A stretch of 8,339 bases of DNA from Acidobacteriota bacterium. Its GTDB lineage: Bacteria > Acidobacteriota > Terriglobia > Terriglobales > Acidobacteriaceae. The stretch is taken from the NCBI GenBank assembly GCA_021798655.1, contig JAJZFE010000439.1, forward strand, positions 1 through 8,339, given 5' to 3'. This document shows positions 6,883 to 8,339 of this stretch, piece after piece. The position numbers were made by a program, and so were the translations under genes. The number at the start of each line of letters is the position of its first letter. Within the stretch, counting starts at the first letter, position 1. A model generated the notes under the pieces. It saw only the letters and a list, made by a program, of their open reading frames with translations, had not been told where the DNA came from and ran no database searches.

Positions 6883-7092
6883 ATGACCGAAGCTAAACAT
6901 CTCGACCATCGCCATGACGACACCGGACAGCACGGTCCTGAAGAGAAGCAGGAGCCGTACTTGCTGCGCGCTCATAAGGACTGGAAGTTCTGGATCGGCG
7001 TAGTCTTCGTCCTTGCTGTCCTCGTCATCTATGTGATGACGCTGGACCTGTCGAACGTACCGCATCCGCACCCGAATCACCTTTGGCGATAA
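6883..7092 (+). CDS. Small single-helix membrane protein of unknown function
   Basis: The 69-residue product has a polar, His/Asp/Glu-rich N-terminus (about 1-34), one strong membrane segment (about 36-54, FWIGVVFVLAVLVIYVMTL) preceded by a basic patch (R29, K32, K35), and a short His/Pro-rich tail (PHPHPNHLW). I do not recognise a family. The charge pattern suggests N-terminus inside and C-terminus outside. Support is the coherent membrane-protein architecture and a -10-like CATAAT (6871-6876) just upstream. Against it are the lack of a Shine-Dalgarno site and the overlap of its last 68 bases with the convergent glycogen-synthase-type gene. It could be a real small protein translated from a leaderless message, or a chance frame. 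Confidence 0.6.
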   Translation: MTEAKHLDHRHDDTGQHGPEEKQEPYLLRAHKDWKFWIGVVFVLAVLVIYVMTLDLSNVPHPHPNHLWR

Positions 7093-8339
7093 GGCTCCGG
7101 TACAGCTCGATCGTCTGCGCCGCAATCGCAGTCCAGGAGAAGTGTTCCTCCACGCGCCTGCGTCCTTCTTCGCCCATCCGCTGAGCCTTTTCGGGGTCGC
7201 GCAGCAGATCGGTGATGCGTTCGGCGAGGTCTTTCGCAAACTGCGCCGGACGCATCGGGAAGGTTGTCTCCGGGTGCGCCTCGAAGGGCACCAGATGCCC
7301 GGTCTTGCCCTCCACCACCACCTCCAGAATTCCGCCCGTCGCACTGGCCACCACCGGCGCCCGGCACGCCATCGCCTCCAGGTTGATGATCCCGAACGGC
7401 TCATATACTGACGGGCAGCAGAACACTGCGCAGTGCGAGTACAACTGAATCGCCTCCTCCTTGGTCACCATCTGCTCAATCCACACCAGGTTGTGGCCGG
7501 TCCCGGTGGGGTCGCCAGTGGCAATCGAGTGGCCGCCATCCGCCGTAAAATTCTCCACCGCCGCACGCTGGCTGCCTGGCGTAAATCGCCGCACGGCCTG
7601 CACCTTGTCCCGCATCTCGGCCGCAATCTCCGGCGTGTCCGGAGCCCCCGCGCACAGCACAATCTGCGTCCCCGCCGGCAGATACTGGATCGCCTCGACC
7701 AGGTGCGTAACGCCCTTCTGCCGCGTGATGCGCCCCACGAACAGCACATACGGCCTCTTCGTATCGACGCCATATTTCTTCAGCGCGCTCATCTCCGGCG
7801 TGTATTGATACTGCTCCAGATCGATGCCGTTGTAGATCACGTGTATGCGCTTCGGATCGACATCGGGATAGGCCTTCACAATGTCGCGTTTGGTGCCATT
7901 CGAAACAGCCACAATCGCATCCGCGTCGAGGATCGCCGTCCGCTCCATCCATGAACTCAGCGCATAGCCCGTGCCAAGCTGTTCGGCCTTCCACGCTCGC
8001 AGCGGCTCTAAAGAATGCGTCGTCAGCACAAACGGAATCCCGTACAGCTTCTTCGCCAGAAACCCCGCCATCGCCACATACCAGGTGTGCGTATGGATGA
8101 CGTCCAACTCATCCAGCTTCAGGTTTTGCAGCAGGTTTAGCGACAGAGCCTCCAGCGCTCCCTTGAACTTCGCCGTCGTGCCGCCGGAGATCGCATCCCA
8201 CGGCTGCTCGAAGACGACGCGCAGCTTCGGATCGTCAGGCAGCGCCCGCTCCGGCGTCCCGCCCCACGCATGCACGTCGACCTCGATGGTCTTCGCCAGC
8301 TCGCGCGACAGATACTCGACATGCACTCCGGCGCCGGAT
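7025..8339 (-). CDS. Glycogen synthase, Corynebacterium-type GT4 (GlgA/GlgM-like), 5' end cut by window
   Basis: This is a GT-B glucosyltransferase of family GT4, resembling the actinobacterial-type glycogen synthase. In mycobacteria the equivalent enzyme (GlgM) makes maltose 1-phosphate from ADP-glucose and glucose 1-phosphate, so either product is possible. Of the visible part, numbered from the GTG at 8326, motifs are GVHVEYLSRELA at the edge, HTHTWYVAMAGFLAKK (78-93), IYNGID (164-169), FVGRITRQKGVTHL (196-209; R199 and K204 are the usual phosphate-binding pair), VLCAGAPDTPE (223-233) and YEPFGIINLEAMA (308-320; E309 and E317). The frame continues past 8326 to the window edge, and about 20 or more N-terminal residues, including the start, are missing; GTG 8326 lies inside a conserved motif and is not the start. 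An extra segment at about 248-279 interrupts the C-terminal domain. The last 68 bases overlap the small convergent gene. Confidence 0.88.
   Translation of the reverse strand, partial: SGAGVHVEYLSRELAKTIEVDVHAWGGTPERALPDDPKLRVVFEQPWDAISGGTTAKFKGALEALSLNLLQNLKLDELDVIHTHTWYVAMAGFLAKKLYGIPFVLTTHSLEPLRAWKAEQLGTGYALSSWMERTAILDADAIVAVSNGTKRDIVKAYPDVDPKRIHVIYNGIDLEQYQYTPEMSALKKYGVDTKRPYVLFVGRITRQKGVTHLVEAIQYLPAGTQIVLCAGAPDTPEIAAEMRDKVQAVRRFTPGSQRAAVENFTADGGHSIATGDPTGTGHNLVWIEQMVTKEEAIQLYSHCAVFCCPSVYEPFGIINLEAMACRAPVVASATGGILEVVVEGKTGHLVPFEAHPETTFPMRPAQFAKDLAERITDLLRDPEKAQRMGEEGRRRVEEHFSWTAIAAQTIELYRSLIAKGDSGADAVRSTGPASSHR

Noticed and set aside
7433..7954. Plus-strand frames opposite the GT4 gene
   Set aside because: They are Arg/His-rich shadow frames of a conserved glycosyltransferase.
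8320..8326. GTG at 8326 as the true start of the GT4 gene
   Set aside because: The frame continues upstream to the window edge and the preceding residues belong to the conserved N-terminal motif, so the gene is truncated by the window.

Overview
This window looks like ordinary chromosomal DNA from a GC-rich bacterium. The protein style (HslU/HslV variants, the GT-C plus GT2 cassette, the Corynebacterium-type glycogen synthase) fits Acidobacteriota of the Terriglobia/Acidobacteriaceae type. That placement is an inference from remembered family resemblance, not a search. No rRNA, tRNA, CRISPR array, insertion sequence, phage gene or integration site was seen.

Layout. Positions 1-206 precede the first clear gene. 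They hold a strong inverted repeat (37-48 / 94-105) and an open frame running in from the window edge to a stop at 130-132, possibly the tail of an upstream gene. hslV (207-842, +) and hslU (843-2438, +) are directly abutted and encode the ATP-dependent HslUV (ClpQY) protease: the threonine peptidase and its AAA+ unfoldase. After a 117-base gap come two translationally coupled membrane glycosylation genes: a GT-C-type integral membrane glycosyltransferase (2556-4418, +) and a polyprenyl-phosphate-sugar-synthase-like GT2 with four C-terminal membrane helices (4415-5623, +). They overlap by ATGA. A perfect 10-bp stem terminator (5644-5671) separates this rightward block from the convergent transaldolase gene tal (5693-6685, -). 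The tal gene has its own consensus -10 box and Shine-Dalgarno. A short gene for a one-helix membrane protein (6883-7092, +) follows, and its end overlaps the 3' end of a leftward glycogen synthase/GlgM-type GT4 gene (7025-8339, -), which is cut off at its 5' end by the window edge.

How they work together. HslUV is a self-contained quality-control protease. The GT-C/GT2 pair is the classic arrangement in which the GT2 enzyme charges a lipid carrier with a sugar on the cytoplasmic face and the GT-C enzyme uses it on the other side of the membrane; the acceptor is unknown. Transaldolase belongs to the non-oxidative pentose phosphate pathway. The GT4 enzyme belongs to glycogen/alpha-glucan synthesis.

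I do not see a new multi-gene system here. The points worth a second look are local: an HslV with a 28-residue prosegment, an enlarged HslU I-domain, a roughly 32-residue insertion in the GlgA/GlgM-type enzyme, two possible leaderless starts, a structured tal leader, the inverted repeat upstream of hslV, and a 68-base antisense gene overlap.
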